This document shows positions 17,548-26,943 of a DNA stretch of 64,000 bases, one piece after another (the stretch's first letter is position 1; each line of letters opens with the position of its first letter). Below the pieces are notes generated by a model. That model made no database searches, had not been told where the DNA came from, and worked only from the letters and a program-made list of their open reading frames with translations. The stretch spans positions 1-64,000 of the forward strand of contig CAJTVO010000001.1 in NCBI GenBank assembly GCA_910579485.1, written 5' to 3'. The position numbers and the translations under genes were made by a program. The DNA comes from an uncultured Oscillospiraceae bacterium. Lineage in GTDB: Bacteria; Bacillota; Clostridia; Oscillospirales; Oscillospiraceae.

Positions 17548-18566
17548 CGGCCCTGGCCGGCGATGCGGACGCTGCGCTGGGCGTGGAGCTCCAGCAGGGC
17601 GGCGGCCAGAAGCTCGGGATCATGGCGGACGTAGCCGTCCCGGACCATGGACACCGGGCGGCTGACCAGCTCTACGCCCAATTCGGCGCACTTGGCCTTG
17701 TCGTAGCGCAGCGGCTCCGCGCCCTCCTGGGCATAGCGCTCCAGAACCTCCGGCGGGATGGCGGAGGAGTTCACCAGGCACAGGTGGAACAGCTCCGGCA
17801 GGGAGTGCTGGAAAATGGCACGGATATGGTCGGCGTTGGTATAGCCCTCCGTCTCCCCTTCCTGGGTCATGACGTTGGCGATGTAGACTTTCAGGGCGGA
17901 GGATCCCGCAATGGCCTGGGCTACACCGTCTACCAGCAGATTGGGGATGATGCTGGTATAGAGGCTCCCCGGGCCCAGAAGGATCATATCCGCTTCCCGG
18001 ATGGCCTCCAGGGCGGCTTCCAGGGCGGGGGGACGCTCCGGCAGGAGGCGGACCTGGTGTATGCGGCAGTCCTCCCGCTTCTTGCAGTAGAATATCTTGG
18101 ACTCCCCTAATATCTTGGCACCGTTTTCGAACTCCGCTTCCAGCTGCACATTGCTGGTGGTCACGGGGATCACCCGGCCGGTGATGGCCAGGACCTGGCT
18201 CATGCGACTGACCGCCTGGTCGAAGCTCCCGCCGGAGATGCCGTTGAGAGCCGCCAGGAAGAGGTTGCCGAAGCTCTGGCCCTTCAGAGAGCCCTCAGTG
18301 AAGCGGTAGTGGAGCAGCTCCCCCATGAGGGGCTCCACGTTGGCAAGGGCCTCCAGGCAGTTGCGCACGTCGCCGGGGGGCAGCATCCCCAGCTCCTGGC
18401 GCAGGACGCCGGAGCCGCCGCCGTCGTCCGCCACCGTGACGATGGCGGTGAGATTGTTGGTATGGCGCTTCAGGCCGCGCAGCATGGTGGACAGGCCCGT
18501 GCCGCCGCCGATGGCGGCGATCTTGGGGCCTTTGCCGCTGGGGCCGCGGTAAAGTTGATCCTTCAT
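17532..18566 (-). CDS. yvcK: YvcK/CofD-like gluconeogenesis and cell-shape factor
   Basis: A 344-residue protein of the YvcK family (UDP-GlcNAc-binding, needed for growth on gluconeogenic carbon and normal cell wall in Bacillus). The nucleotide-binding start AAIGGGTGLS is at about 17-26, followed by TVADDGGGSGVLRQ and the GDVRNCL segment. It starts three bases after the rapZ stop. In many Firmicutes whiA would be next, but here the XRE module and transporter operon intervene. Confidence 0.94.
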   Translation of the reverse strand: MKDQLYRGPSGKGPKIAAIGGGTGLSTMLRGLKRHTNNLTAIVTVADDGGGSGVLRQELGMLPPGDVRNCLEALANVEPLMGELLHYRFTEGSLKGQSFGNLFLAALNGISGGSFDQAVSRMSQVLAITGRVIPVTTSNVQLEAEFENGAKILGESKIFYCKKREDCRIHQVRLLPERPPALEAALEAIREADMILLGPGSLYTSIIPNLLVDGVAQAIAGSSALKVYIANVMTQEGETEGYTNADHIRAIFQHSLPELFHLCLVNSSAIPPEVLERYAQEGAEPLRYDKAKCAELGVELVSRPVSMVRDGYVRHDPELLAAALLELHAQRSVRIAGQGRYRAE

Positions 18567-18569
18567 GTT

Positions 18570-19430
18570 TTATGTCCTCGTCATGTCCCGGTGGTTTTCT
18601 GTTACCTGATAGCCCAGGTTGCGGATGTACTCTGCCAAGGCGTGGGTGACCGCTACGGAACGGTGATGGCCTCCGGTACAGCCTATGGCGATCACCAGCA
18701 CCGTCTTCCCTTCCTCCTGGTACAGCGGCAGGACGAAGCCCAGAAGCTCCCGGAGCTTCTCCAGAAACTGCTCCGTCTCCCGGAAAGAAAATACATAATC
18801 CCGCACCCCCTGGTCCAAGCCGGTCTTGGGGCGCAGGGCGTCGATATAGAACGGGTTGGGCATGAAGCGCACGTCGAAGACCAGGTCGGCTTCCAGAGGC
18901 AGGCCGTGCTTAAAGCCGAAGGACACTACGCTCACCTGCATCTTCCCCGCGTCCCGGCTGCCGCCGAACAGGCGCAGCAACTCCCCGCGCAGACGGGTGG
19001 TGGAGTAACGGCTGGAATCGACCACGACGTCCGCCTGGGCCCGGACCGGGGCCATCAGGGTGATCTCCCGATTGACCGCTGCTTCTAAGGAACCGCACTG
19101 GTCCTGGAGGGGGTGCATCCGGCGGGTCTCCTTATAGCGCTTGATGATGGTATCCACATTCGCCTCCAGGAACAGAAGGGTGCAGTTATATTCCCGCTGG
19201 CGCAGGGTGGACAGGACCTCCAGAAATTCATCGAAGGTGTCGGCGGTGCGCACATCGTACACCAAGGCCACCCGGTTATAGCGTCCGCTGCCCGCCGAGC
19301 AAAATTCAGCAAATTTCAGGATCATGCCTGCGGGCATGTTGTCTACGATATAAAATCCCATGTCCTCCAAAAAGGAGGCCGCTCTGCTCTTTCCGCCTCC
19401 GGAAAGGCCGGATATGATCAGTATCTCCAT
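18570..19430 (-). CDS. rapZ: RapZ/YvcJ RNase adapter, P-loop protein
   Basis: A 286-residue ATP/GTP-binding protein of the RapZ (YvcJ) family. The Walker A GLSGGGKS is at 8-15. The C-terminal domain contains the GCTGGHHRSV stretch conserved in RapZ. The start giving MEILIIS is preceded by GAGGAGAG; an upstream in-frame start is less likely. It is the middle gene of murB - rapZ - yvcK, a classical order. Confidence 0.94.
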   Translation of the reverse strand: MEILIISGLSGGGKSRAASFLEDMGFYIVDNMPAGMILKFAEFCSAGSGRYNRVALVYDVRTADTFDEFLEVLSTLRQREYNCTLLFLEANVDTIIKRYKETRRMHPLQDQCGSLEAAVNREITLMAPVRAQADVVVDSSRYSTTRLRGELLRLFGGSRDAGKMQVSVVSFGFKHGLPLEADLVFDVRFMPNPFYIDALRPKTGLDQGVRDYVFSFRETEQFLEKLRELLGFVLPLYQEEGKTVLVIAIGCTGGHHRSVAVTHALAEYIRNLGYQVTENHRDMTRT

Positions 19431-19452
19431 GTTTTCTCTCTCCTCTTCCCGC

Positions 19453-20364
19453 CTATGGAACGATCTTGACCTCCGGTTCCAGGCGTATGCCGGTCTCGCG
19501 GTATACAACGTCTTGGATATGGGCGATCAAGGACAGGACGTCGGCGCAGGAGGCACCGCCAGTGTTGATGACAAAGCCCGCGTGCTTCTCCGACACCTGG
19601 GCTCCCCCTACCCGGAAGCCCTTCAGGCCGCACTGCTCGATGAGGCTCCCCGCAAAATGGCCCTCAGGACGCTTGAAGGTACTGCCCGCGCTGGGGTATT
19701 CCAGTGGCTGCTTCTCACGGCGGCGGCGGCTCAGGTCCTCCATGAGGGACGCGATCTCATCACCGTTACGGGGTTCCAGAAGGAGCTCCGCCTCCAGGAC
19801 CACGCCGCGCTTATCGCTGAACACGCTGTGGCGGTAGCTCAGGTCCAGCTCCTCCGGCACAAGACGGCGGATGCCTTCATCGGGGAACCAGGCGGTGACG
19901 GCGGTGAGGACCTGCTTCATCTCGCCGCCGTAGGCCCCGGCGTTCATGCACACCGCGCCTCCCAGGCTCCCGGGGATGCCGTGGGCAAACTCCAGGCCTC
20001 CCAGCTCCTCCCTGCGGGCGAAGGAGGCCAGACGGGCCAGACTCAGTCCGGCTCCGGCGCGGACGGTGCGTCCGCCGGTGCGCGACACGCCGTCCAGGGA
20101 GCCGGTATAGATGACCAGGGCGTCCAGGCCGTTGTCGGATACCAGGAGGTTTGAGCCGTTGCCGATGACCAGGACCGGCCAGCCCTCCTCCTCCGCCAGG
20201 GACAACAGCGCCCCGCATTGGGCGGCTCCGGCGGGCCGGACGAAGCGCCGGGCGGGCCCGCCGATCCGGAAGGTGGTGTGCCGGTCCATGGGCTCCTCCC
20301 GGAGGACCTGGCAGTCGGGAAAGCTGGGGGCGAAAAGGGCGTCAAAGCGGTCGAACCAAGGCAT
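19453..20364 (-). CDS. murB: UDP-N-acetylenolpyruvoylglucosamine reductase
   Basis: A 303-residue FAD enzyme making UDP-MurNAc for peptidoglycan. FAD-binding marks are RIGGPA (34-39) and GNGSN (69-73). The GIPGSLGGAV and MNAGAYG segments and the catalytic serine in PSAGSTFKRP follow. The chosen ATG has AGGAGG six bases upstream; the TTG seven codons earlier has no such site. It opens the murB - rapZ - yvcK run. Confidence 0.95.
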   Translation of the reverse strand: MPWFDRFDALFAPSFPDCQVLREEPMDRHTTFRIGGPARRFVRPAGAAQCGALLSLAEEEGWPVLVIGNGSNLLVSDNGLDALVIYTGSLDGVSRTGGRTVRAGAGLSLARLASFARREELGGLEFAHGIPGSLGGAVCMNAGAYGGEMKQVLTAVTAWFPDEGIRRLVPEELDLSYRHSVFSDKRGVVLEAELLLEPRNGDEIASLMEDLSRRRREKQPLEYPSAGSTFKRPEGHFAGSLIEQCGLKGFRVGGAQVSEKHAGFVINTGGASCADVLSLIAHIQDVVYRETGIRLEPEVKIVP

Positions 20365-20405
20365 AGGGGAACCTCCTGCATCCAAATAACCAACTTACTG
20401 ACATT

Positions 20406-20434
20406 AGTATACCGCATGGATGCGGAAAAGTCTA
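20406..20434 (-). promoter_or_regulatory. Promoter of murB-rapZ-yvcK
   Basis: On the minus strand, TAGACT (20434-20429) and TATACT (20411-20406) are 17 bp apart. They lie about 40 bases upstream of the murB start. The -35 deviates from consensus, so strength is probably moderate. Confidence 0.55.
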
Positions 20435-20511
20435 CCGGATTTCTGCGGGCGGGTCGGATACTTTGCACAAAAATATAGGGCGGAGGGCCGTGGAAGCCGT
20501 CAGATCGGCAA

Positions 20512-20540
20512 TTGACAGGAAAAGAATGGGCCTCTATAAT
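20512..20540 (+). promoter_or_regulatory. Consensus SigA promoter of the T-box leader
   Basis: TTGACA (20512-20517) and TATAAT (20535-20540) match the consensus exactly with the ideal 17-bp spacer. Transcription should start near 20547, immediately before the T-box leader. Confidence 0.9.
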
Positions 20541-20546
20541 AGAAAA

Positions 20547-20823
20547 CATATATTTTCGAAACCCTATGAAGGAAAGAGTATCCCGCCCTCCGCCTCACAG
20601 AGAGTCCCCGTTTGCTGGAAGGGGACAGGCCGGCAGCGGGAGAACATGGCTCCGGAGAGGCGTGCCCGAGCGAAGCTTGTCAGGGCATGACGGGTCTGCC
20701 CGTTACAGCAGGAGGCATTGTTGGATGCCGGTGAGGCCCTGGCGGGAGCGCGCCGGGGTGAAAAGAAGTGGTACCACGGACACTGCGTCCGTCTTCTGTT
20801 TTGGCAGAGGACGGGCGTTTTTT
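20547..20823 (+). ncRNA. T-box riboswitch (probable Met specifier)
   Basis: A tRNA-sensing leader controlling the downstream symporter. Visible parts are AGAGAG (20599-20604), the distal stem GTCCCC/GGGGAC around GTTTGCTGGAA, and the T-box core AGAAGTGGTACCACGG (20764-20779). The competing terminator stem is 20789-20798 with 20805-20814, followed by GTTTTTT. The specifier region reads GAAC-ATG-GCTCCGGAG, so aligning to other T-boxes the codon is ATG (20646-20648), methionine. Uncharged tRNA should favour the antiterminator. The T-box itself is near certain; the specifier assignment is less so because I could not fold it. Confidence 0.9.
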
Positions 20824-20884
20824 GTCGCCCCGGCGGGGCCGGGAGCTATCAAACTGTATGTTCTGTGTAAAGGAGCTGTTTCCC

Positions 20885-22114
20885 ATGAAAGAGAAAAAAT
20901 CCACCCACCTTACCCTGGCGATCTTTATCGGACTGGTCCTGGGCATCGTCCTGGGGCTGCTGATCCCAGGGCGTCTGGAATTTCTGCTGCCCGCCATCGA
21001 CCTGGTCAGCGGACTGTACATGAACGCCCTGCGCATGATGATCTATCCCCTGGTGTTCTGCTCTCTGGTGGTGGGCATCCACGGCATCGGCAGCGTCTCC
21101 GCCACCGGGCGGATCGGCGCGCAGTCCGTCATCTACTACACCGGCACGACCCTGTTTGCCAGCCTGCTGGGCCTGTTCCTGCCGAAGCTGCTGGGGCTCG
21201 GCAAGGGCGTGACCATCGAGATGATCGAGGCGGACGTGATGGCCACCCAATTCACCAGCCTGCTGGACACGGTGAAAAACCTGATCCCCGCCAACCCGGT
21301 GGCTTCCTTCGCCAACGGGGACATGCTGCAGGTGCTGGTGTTCGCCGTCATCGTGGGCATCACCTGCCTGGCCCTGGGGAAAAAGGCGGAGCCCTTTGTG
21401 ACGCTGGCGTACTCGATCAACGAGATCTCCGTGAAGATCGTCTCGGTGGTCATGCTGTTCACGCCGGTAGGCGTGTTCTGCTCCATCGCCTCCGTGGTGT
21501 ACGCCAACGGGACGGAGACCATCCTGGCGCTGGGGACCGTGCTCATCGCGCTGTACCTGACCTTCTTCCTCTACGCGCTGGTGGTCTACGGCGGCATCGT
21601 TAAGCTGCTGGGCAAATACGGCGTGCGGCAGTTCTTCTCCAAGGTCATGCCGGCGGCGCTCAACGCCTTCGGCACCTGCTCCAGCTCCGCCACCCTGCCC
21701 ATCAGCAAGCGCTGCGCAGACGAGATGGGCGTGCCCAACGAGGTCTCCTCCCTGGCGCTGCCCTTGGGCGCGACCATCAATATGGACGCGGTGTCCATTC
21801 TGATGAGCTTCATGATCGTATTCTTCGCCAATGCCTGCGGCGTGGAGATCAGCTTCGGGATGCTGGCGGTGGTGCTGCTGAGCAATACCCTGCTGAGCAT
21901 CGGGACCCCGGGCGTGCCCGGCGGGGCCATCGCGTCCTTTGCGGCGCTGTCCGCCATTGCGGGGCTGCCGGCCGGGGTGATGGGCGTTTACATCAGCGTC
22001 AACACCCTGTGCGACATGGGCGCTACCTGCTGCAACGTGCTGGGCGACCTGGCCTGCTCCGTGGCGATGAAGGAGACCGTGAAGATCAAGAAGCCCCAGA
22101 ATACGGCAAAGTAA
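20885..22114 (+). CDS. SLC1-family amino acid:cation symporter, probably neutral amino acids
   Basis: A 409-residue sodium-coupled transporter of the dicarboxylate/amino acid symporter (SLC1, GltPh-like) family with about eight membrane helices. The re-entrant SSSATLP motif and the NMD and GTPGVPGG motifs are present. In TM8 the usual DMGRT...NV.GD reads DMGATCCNVLGD, so the arginine that binds the side-chain carboxylate of Asp/Glu is Ala380. A neutral substrate is therefore more likely, which fits the upstream Met-type T-box. The start ATG has AAGGAG about ten bases upstream; longer frames run back through the riboswitch. Confidence 0.92.
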   Translation: MKEKKSTHLTLAIFIGLVLGIVLGLLIPGRLEFLLPAIDLVSGLYMNALRMMIYPLVFCSLVVGIHGIGSVSATGRIGAQSVIYYTGTTLFASLLGLFLPKLLGLGKGVTIEMIEADVMATQFTSLLDTVKNLIPANPVASFANGDMLQVLVFAVIVGITCLALGKKAEPFVTLAYSINEISVKIVSVVMLFTPVGVFCSIASVVYANGTETILALGTVLIALYLTFFLYALVVYGGIVKLLGKYGVRQFFSKVMPAALNAFGTCSSSATLPISKRCADEMGVPNEVSSLALPLGATINMDAVSILMSFMIVFFANACGVEISFGMLAVVLLSNTLLSIGTPGVPGGAIASFAALSAIAGLPAGVMGVYISVNTLCDMGATCCNVLGDLACSVAMKETVKIKKPQNTAK

Positions 22115-22124
22115 GCAAATACGC

Positions 22125-22160
22125 AGAGGGGGCGCGGCGAATCTCGCCGCGCCCCCCTCT
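22125..22160. terminator. GC-rich hairpin between convergent symporter and asd genes
   Basis: A 16-bp stem (22125-22140 with 22144-22160, one bulged C) follows the symporter stop by ten bases and lies ten bases beyond the asd stop. It lacks a long T-run but is very stable, so it probably ends both transcripts. Confidence 0.65.
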
Positions 22161-22169
22161 TGCAGGCCG

Positions 22170-23252
22170 TTAGATATAATTTTCCGCACACAGCAGCTCC
22201 GCCAGAAGCACGGCGCCGCCGGCGGCGCCCCGGAGGGTGTTGTGGCTGAGGCAGACGAACTTGTAGTCGTACTGGGTATCGGGCCGCAGGCGGCCGATGG
22301 ACACCGCCATGCCGTTCTCCAGCATCCGGTCCAGACGGGTCTGGGGGCGGTCCGCCTCCTCAAAGTAGTGCAGGAACTGCTTGGGAGCCGAGGGGAGCTG
22401 CAGCTCCTGGGCACGTCCGGCAAAGCTGGACCAATCGGCCTTGATCTGCTCCTCGGAGGGCTTGCAGCCGTCTTTGAACTTCATGAACACCGCCGCCATG
22501 TGGCCGTCCTGACAGGCCACACGGAAGCACTGGGCGGTGATGGCGGGGCCCTGGGCCAGGACCATCTTGCCGTCCTCTACCGCGCCCCACAGCTTCATGG
22601 GCTCCTTCTCGCTCTTCTCCTCTTCCCCGCCGATGTAGGGGATGCAGTTGTCTACCATCTCCGGCCAGCGCTCGAAGGTCTTGCCCGCGCCGGAAATGGC
22701 CTGATATGTACACACCAGGGCTTTCTCCAGGCCATACTTCCGCAGGGGGTGCAGGGCGGGGACGTAGGACTGGAGGGAGCAGTTGGACTTTACGGCGATG
22801 AAGCCCCGCTTGGTGCCCAGGCGCCTGCGCTGGGCGTCAATGAGCTTGATATGGTCCGCGTTGATCTCCGGCACCACCATGGGCACGTCCTCGGTCCAGC
22901 GGTGGGCCGAGTTGTTGGACACCACGGGGCACTCCAGCTTGGCGTATGTCTCCTCCAGAGCGCGGATCTCCTCCTTCTTCATGTCCACGGCGCAGAAGAC
23001 GAAGTCCACCATGCCCGCCAGCTTTCCGGCGTCCGCCTGGGCGTCCAGGACCACCAGGGACTTGGCCTCCTCGGGGATGGGTGTGGTCATGGCCCAGCGG
23101 CCCTCCACGGCCTCCGCATAGGTCTTGCCCGCGCTGCGGCCGCTGGCGGCCAGGGCGGTGAGACGGAACCAGGGGTGGCCCTCCATCAGCGTGACGAAGC
23201 GCTGGCCCACCATGCCGGTGGCTCCAATGATCCCGACGCGATATTCTTTCAT
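22170..23252 (-). CDS. asd: Aspartate-semialdehyde dehydrogenase
   Basis: A 360-residue enzyme of the aspartate pathway (lysine, diaminopimelate, methionine and threonine). The NADP-binding GATGMVGQ is at 10-17 and the catalytic cysteine is Cys158 in KSNCSLQS. The length and the SHNTLRGAAGG end fit the longer archaeal/fungal-type Asd group. I start at MKEYRVG with GGAGG upstream; the longer frame runs through the promoter. Confidence 0.94.
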   Translation of the reverse strand: MKEYRVGIIGATGMVGQRFVTLMEGHPWFRLTALAASGRSAGKTYAEAVEGRWAMTTPIPEEAKSLVVLDAQADAGKLAGMVDFVFCAVDMKKEEIRALEETYAKLECPVVSNNSAHRWTEDVPMVVPEINADHIKLIDAQRRRLGTKRGFIAVKSNCSLQSYVPALHPLRKYGLEKALVCTYQAISGAGKTFERWPEMVDNCIPYIGGEEEKSEKEPMKLWGAVEDGKMVLAQGPAITAQCFRVACQDGHMAAVFMKFKDGCKPSEEQIKADWSSFAGRAQELQLPSAPKQFLHYFEEADRPQTRLDRMLENGMAVSIGRLRPDTQYDYKFVCLSHNTLRGAAGGAVLLAELLCAENYI

Positions 23253-23392
23253 GATAAAACCTCCTAAGTTGGTAGTGTTTCTTGATATGCGGCAAGGGGG
23301 AAAAGGCCCCCGCGGGGCGCGGAACTGGCTGCCCTCACCAGGAGGGCCAGAAGTTGGCAGGCGCGGGAATGGGAAAACTGTCGATTCCTGGG

Positions 23393-23421
23393 TTGAAAAA
23401 TCCGCCGCCCCCGTGTATACT
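23393..23421 (+). promoter_or_regulatory. Promoter of the SpoIID-like gene
   Basis: TTGAAA (23393-23398) and TATACT (23416-23421) are 17 bp apart on the plus strand, giving a leader of about 85 nt. It lies within the asd leader on the other strand, so the two divergent transcripts overlap. Confidence 0.6.
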
Positions 23422-23459
23422 GTATCATAGTATGCGCCGTCCTCGGGGCCGTATCGTAT

Positions 23460-23488
23460 TTCATACCACATTTTTCGAACCCTGTCAA
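23460..23488 (-). promoter_or_regulatory. Promoter of asd with a 200-nt leader
   Basis: On the minus strand, TTGACA (23488-23483) and TATGAA (23465-23460) are 17 bp apart. The resulting leader of about 200 nt contains a GGGGGCCTTTTCCCCC-type hairpin. I do not recognise the conserved cores of a lysine riboswitch, SAM riboswitch or T-box in it. Confidence 0.6.
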
Positions 23489-23514
23489 CCGCTTTTGTCC
23501 CATTTGGAGGTTTC

Positions 23515-25191
23515 ATGAAGAAGTTTCTGTGTACTTTTTTCCTGTGTATGCTGACTGCGGTCACATTGAATGTATCTGCCCGTGCCGGAGAGGACATCAT
23601 TAAGGCGGGGCTGTATTTCGGAGACAAGGCCCTCTACTCCGCCAACCTGCAAAACGACATCGGCTCCGGGTACGCCCTGGGGTGGTTCGACGAGAACTCC
23701 CGGCAGTTCCAGGAGATCGGCTATCTGGAGGATGAAAAGATATCCATGACCGCCGGAGGCACCATCTACATCAGCGGCGGCGCTTATTCCGCCAGCCGTC
23801 CGGGCAAGGTGGACGGCGTCATCGGAGGTTATCAGGTCCAGCTGGAGGAGGTCTTCCCCTCCTTTGAGGAGGCGTCCTACGCGGCGGAACAGCTGCCCAG
23901 CGGGTTTCCGGCCTTCATCAACAACCAGTACCGGGTCCGGATGGGCGGCTTCACCGCCCGGGAGGACGCGGAGACCGCCGCCGCCACCTACGCCACCCAG
24001 GTCTGGGTGGACCGCTACGGCATGAGCCGCGCGGCCAGCGGCAGCGTGACCGTCCCCAGCTCTACCGGTGTGGTGGTGACGGTCACCGGGACGGAGGAGG
24101 TGCTGTTCGCCTTCGACTGCTCCGGGGCCAAGAGCCTGGGGATCATGCCCGACGGAGGCCGGGAGAAGGCCCGGACGTGGTTCAAGGGGTACCGGTGGTA
24201 CGGCGGGTTTGAATACCGCAGGAGCACGGGCGGGAACCTCAACGTCATCAACGTGGTGGAGCTGGACGATTATGTCCGGGGCGTGCTCCCCTACGAAATG
24301 AGCCCCTCGTGGCCCCTGGAGGCGCTGAAGGCCCAGGCGGTCTGCGCCCGGACCTACGCCCTGCTGCCCAGCAAACACTACGGCAGCTACCGCTTCGACG
24401 TGTGCAACACCATCGACTGCCAGGTCTATCAGGGGACCAACCTCTCCAGCGCCCTGACGGATCAGGCCGTGGATGAGACGGCGGGGGTGGTGGCCCTCTA
24501 CGGCGGGAAGTACGCGGAGACCTACTACTGCTCCGCCAACGGCGGCGCGTCCGAGGCGTCGGAGAACGTGTGGTCCAATCCCCTGCCCTACCTGGTGGGA
24601 AAGGAGGACCCGTATGAGGCTATGACCAGCATCCCGGATTATCACTACACTATCCACTACACCTATTCCCAATTGAGCAAGCGGCTCAAGGACAAGGGGT
24701 ACAGCATCGGCACCGTCTGCGAGGCCTACGTGTCCAAGACCACGCCCACCGGGAACGTGGCGGAGATCACCTTTAAGGACACCGCCGGGAAGACGGTGAA
24801 GCTGACCAAGGAGGCCTGCCGCTGGACGCTGGACGCCAAGAGTATGCGCTTCACCATCAGCGGCGGGGGCGGCGGCGGAAGCTGGTTCGTCAATCCCTCC
24901 GCCTCCCCCCTCTCCGTCCTGAAGGAAGCCTACACCATCTCCGGCAAGGGGCTGGTTGGACTGTTCGGAGGCGGGAGCGCCTATGTGATCACGTCCTCCG
25001 GGACATCGGAGGTCAAGCAATCCGGCGGTTCCACGTACAGCGAGGACGGGATCACCATCACCGGCACCGGCTGGGGCCACGGCGTGGGCATGAGCCAGTA
25101 CGGGGCCAAGGCCATGGCCGAGCAGGGGTATACGTATGAGGACATCCTGACCTTCTATTATACCGGCATTACATTGGATCAGGCGGACTGA
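23515..25191 (+). CDS. SpoIID/LytB domain protein
   Basis: A 558-residue exported protein. Residues 1-24 form a signal peptide. The middle carries a SPOR-like repeat region (around 100-165). The SpoIID/LytB domain includes [15 protein letters not shown] and [12 protein letters not shown] and ends with [20 protein letters not shown]. SpoIID proteins are peptidoglycan lytic transglycosylases used in engulfment; LytB-type relatives enhance amidases. Because the protein is longer than SpoIID proper and sits outside a spoIID context, the vegetative type is also possible. Confidence 0.87.
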   Translation: MKKFLCTFFLCMLTAVTLNVSARAGEDIIKAGLYFGDKALYSANLQNDIGSGYALGWFDENSRQFQEIGYLEDEKISMTAGGTIYISGGAYSASRPGKVDGVIGGYQVQLEEVFPSFEEASYAAEQLPSGFPAFINNQYRVRMGGFTAREDAETAAATYATQVWVDRYGMSRAASGSVTVPSSTGVVVTVTGTEEVLFAFDCSGAKSLGIMPDGGREKARTWFKGYRWYGGFEYRRSTGGNLNVINVVELDDYVRGVLPYEMSPSWPLEALKAQAVCARTYALLPSKHYGSYRFDVCNTIDCQVYQGTNLSSALTDQAVDETAGVVALYGGKYAETYYCSANGGASEASENVWSNPLPYLVGKEDPYEAMTSIPDYHYTIHYTYSQLSKRLKDKGYSIGTVCEAYVSKTTPTGNVAEITFKDTAGKTVKLTKEACRWTLDAKSMRFTISGGGGGGSWFVNPSASPLSVLKEAYTISGKGLVGLFGGGSAYVITSSGTSEVKQSGGSTYSEDGITITGTGWGHGVGMSQYGAKAMAEQGYTYEDILTFYYTGITLDQAD

Positions 25192-25214
25192 CTGCCGTCT
25201 GGAAAGGAATATCC

Positions 25215-26324
25215 GTGAAAACACATGATTTTTACTACGAGCTCCCGCCGGAGCTGATCGCCCAGACGCCGCTGGAGAAGCGGGACGCCTCCCGGCTGCT
25301 GACCCTGGATAAGGACACGGGGGCGTGGGGCCACCGGCGCTTCCACGACCTCCCTTCCCTGCTGCGGGCCGGGGACTGCCTTATCATGAACGATTCCCGG
25401 GTTTTGCCCGCGCGGCTGCTGGGCAGCCGGGTCCGGGCGGACGGGACCCTGGGCGGGGCCTGCGAGGTGCTGCTGCTGATCGACCGGGGGGACAATGTTT
25501 GGGAATGTCTGGTCCGGCCAGGAAAAAAGCTGCGGACCGGCGCGAAGGTCTCCTTCGGGGAGGCCGGTAAGCTGACGGCGGAGGTCGTTGGCGAAGTGGA
25601 GGGCGGCAACCGGCTGGTGCGGTTCTCCTATGCGGGCATCTTCCTGGAGGTGCTGGAGCGGCTGGGACGGATGCCCCTTCCCCCCTACATCAAGGCGGAG
25701 CTCCAGGATCGGGAGCGGTATCAGACGGTGTACTCCCGGGTATCCGGTTCCGCCGCCGCGCCTACGGCGGGACTTCATTTTACCAAGGAGCTGCTGGAGG
25801 AGGTCCAGGCCATGGGGGTGAACATCGGGTATGTGACCCTCCACGTGGGGCTGGGGACCTTCCGGCCGGTGAAGGAGGAGGAGATCACCGACCACGACAT
25901 GCACAGCGAGTACTGCGTCATCCCGCAGGAGACGGCGGAGCTCATCAACCGCACCAGGGCGGCGGGTGGCCGGGTCATCTGTGTGGGGACCACCTCCTGC
26001 CGGACCGTCGAGAGCTGGGCGGACGAGGACGGGCGCATGGAGGCGAAGGCCGGGTGGACCAATATCTTCATCTATCCGGGGTATCGGTTCAAGGTGATGG
26101 ACGCGCTGATCACCAACTTCCATCTGCCGGAGAGCACGCTCATTATGCTGGTGTCCGCCTTGGCGGGACGGGAGCGGGTGCTGGCGGCCTATGAGGAGGC
26201 GGTGCGGGAACGGTACCGGTTTTTCTCCTTTGGGGACGCGATGTTTATAACAGGCGGGATAGACAAAAACGCCGAAAAGACGAAAAACCTTGAAAAATCA
26301 ACGGTTTCAGGCGATGGTTGTTAG
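25215..26324 (+). CDS. queA: S-adenosylmethionine:tRNA ribosyltransferase-isomerase
   Basis: A 369-residue enzyme making epoxyqueuosine at the tRNA wobble position. [14 protein letters not shown] opens it, with [12 protein letters not shown] and the [12 protein letters not shown] segment following. It uses a GTG start with GGAAAGGA upstream and follows the SpoIID-like gene by 23 bases. Family members usually end near [10 protein letters not shown]; here about 24 more residues follow, Lys/Glu-rich and in lower-GC DNA. The reading frame probably runs into an integrated prophage. The tgt gene that often follows queA is absent here. Confidence 0.93.
   Translation: MKTHDFYYELPPELIAQTPLEKRDASRLLTLDKDTGAWGHRRFHDLPSLLRAGDCLIMNDSRVLPARLLGSRVRADGTLGGACEVLLLIDRGDNVWECLVRPGKKLRTGAKVSFGEAGKLTAEVVGEVEGGNRLVRFSYAGIFLEVLERLGRMPLPPYIKAELQDRERYQTVYSRVSGSAAAPTAGLHFTKELLEEVQAMGVNIGYVTLHVGLGTFRPVKEEEITDHDMHSEYCVIPQETAELINRTRAAGGRVICVGTTSCRTVESWADEDGRMEAKAGWTNIFIYPGYRFKVMDALITNFHLPESTLIMLVSALAGRERVLAAYEEAVRERYRFFSFGDAMFITGGIDKNAEKTKNLEKSTVSGDGC
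26285..26307. promoter_or_regulatory. Candidate prophage attachment site (attL)
   Basis: An imperfect palindrome, AAACC-TTGA-AAAA-TCAA-C-GGTTT, lies inside the 3' end of queA exactly where the protein leaves its family and where phage genes begin. Such short palindromic cores are typical of tyrosine-recombinase crossover sites. No second copy is in the window, so this is a proposal only. Confidence 0.4.
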
Positions 26325-26481
26325 CCAGTCGGAAACGGTTTGGAGGCTATTTGACCGGTTTCATTGCATCAGGTATCGTTAGCTTCGAGGGGATGTTTAT
26401 GAAAATGCACAACTTTTTTCTGCATATATAGTCATAGTCTGTGGATAATTATTACGGCATAGGTCCTTTTTTGCATGAAAA

Positions 26482-26509
26482 AGGCGTGGCGGTCTTGACT
26501 GCCACGCCT
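26482..26509 (-). terminator. Terminator of the toxin-antitoxin unit
   Basis: AGGCGTGGC (26482-26490) pairs with GCCACGCCT (26501-26509). On the minus strand the stem is followed by TTTTT. It lies just after the toxin stop. The 190 bases between queA and the toxin gene hold otherwise only the candidate att site and one copy of a repeated 17-bp motif. Confidence 0.8.
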
Positions 26510-26517
26510 ATATTTTC

Positions 26518-26943
26518 TCACTCGGACTCGATTGAGTCAATCAAATGCAGGATCTGTGCCGGCGTTCTGACCTGCACTGGGCTGTCGGCCTTTAGAAGGC
26601 CCTGGTCTCCGGTGGCGATGTAGTCCGCCTCTTCTCTCGCTGCACAGACAGCGAGTACGGCATCCTCATAGTCACTCATGGGGATATTCAAGGCCATTGA
26701 GCAGGCATCTCCATCTACCGGTGCAACATCAAACATGGACAGAACATCGAAGATGGCTTCTCGTGCCGCCTGACCGCCGATCCCTTTTCTGGCTAAATAA
26801 TACAGGTCTGTGATACTGTTCGCCGAAACAACTCCTGCAATCTTCTCTTCGGATACCGCCAACATAAGCCTGAGAGCATCCTCCCGTCCTGGCCGGTTCA
26901 GGATCGTGTCCAGCAGGACGTTTGTGTCAAAGGCAACCTTCAT
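26518..26943 (-). CDS. PIN-domain toxin (VapC-like)
   Basis: A 141-residue PIN-domain ribonuclease. The first acidic residue is in FDTNVLLD (residues 4-11), with further acidic residues in the DYEDAV and ATGDQGLL segments. VapC-type toxins cut tRNA or rRNA when not neutralised. Its ATG overlaps the antitoxin stop (ATGA), giving coupled translation. Together they form a self-contained cassette with its own promoter and terminator at the prophage edge. Confidence 0.87.
   Translation of the reverse strand: MKVAFDTNVLLDTILNRPGREDALRLMLAVSEEKIAGVVSANSITDLYYLARKGIGGQAAREAIFDVLSMFDVAPVDGDACSMALNIPMSDYEDAVLAVCAAREEADYIATGDQGLLKADSPVQVRTPAQILHLIDSIESE

Noticed and set aside
23253..23452. Lysine or SAM riboswitch in the 200-nt asd leader
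   Set aside because: The conserved cores of these riboswitches are not recognisable; only a simple GC-rich hairpin is seen.
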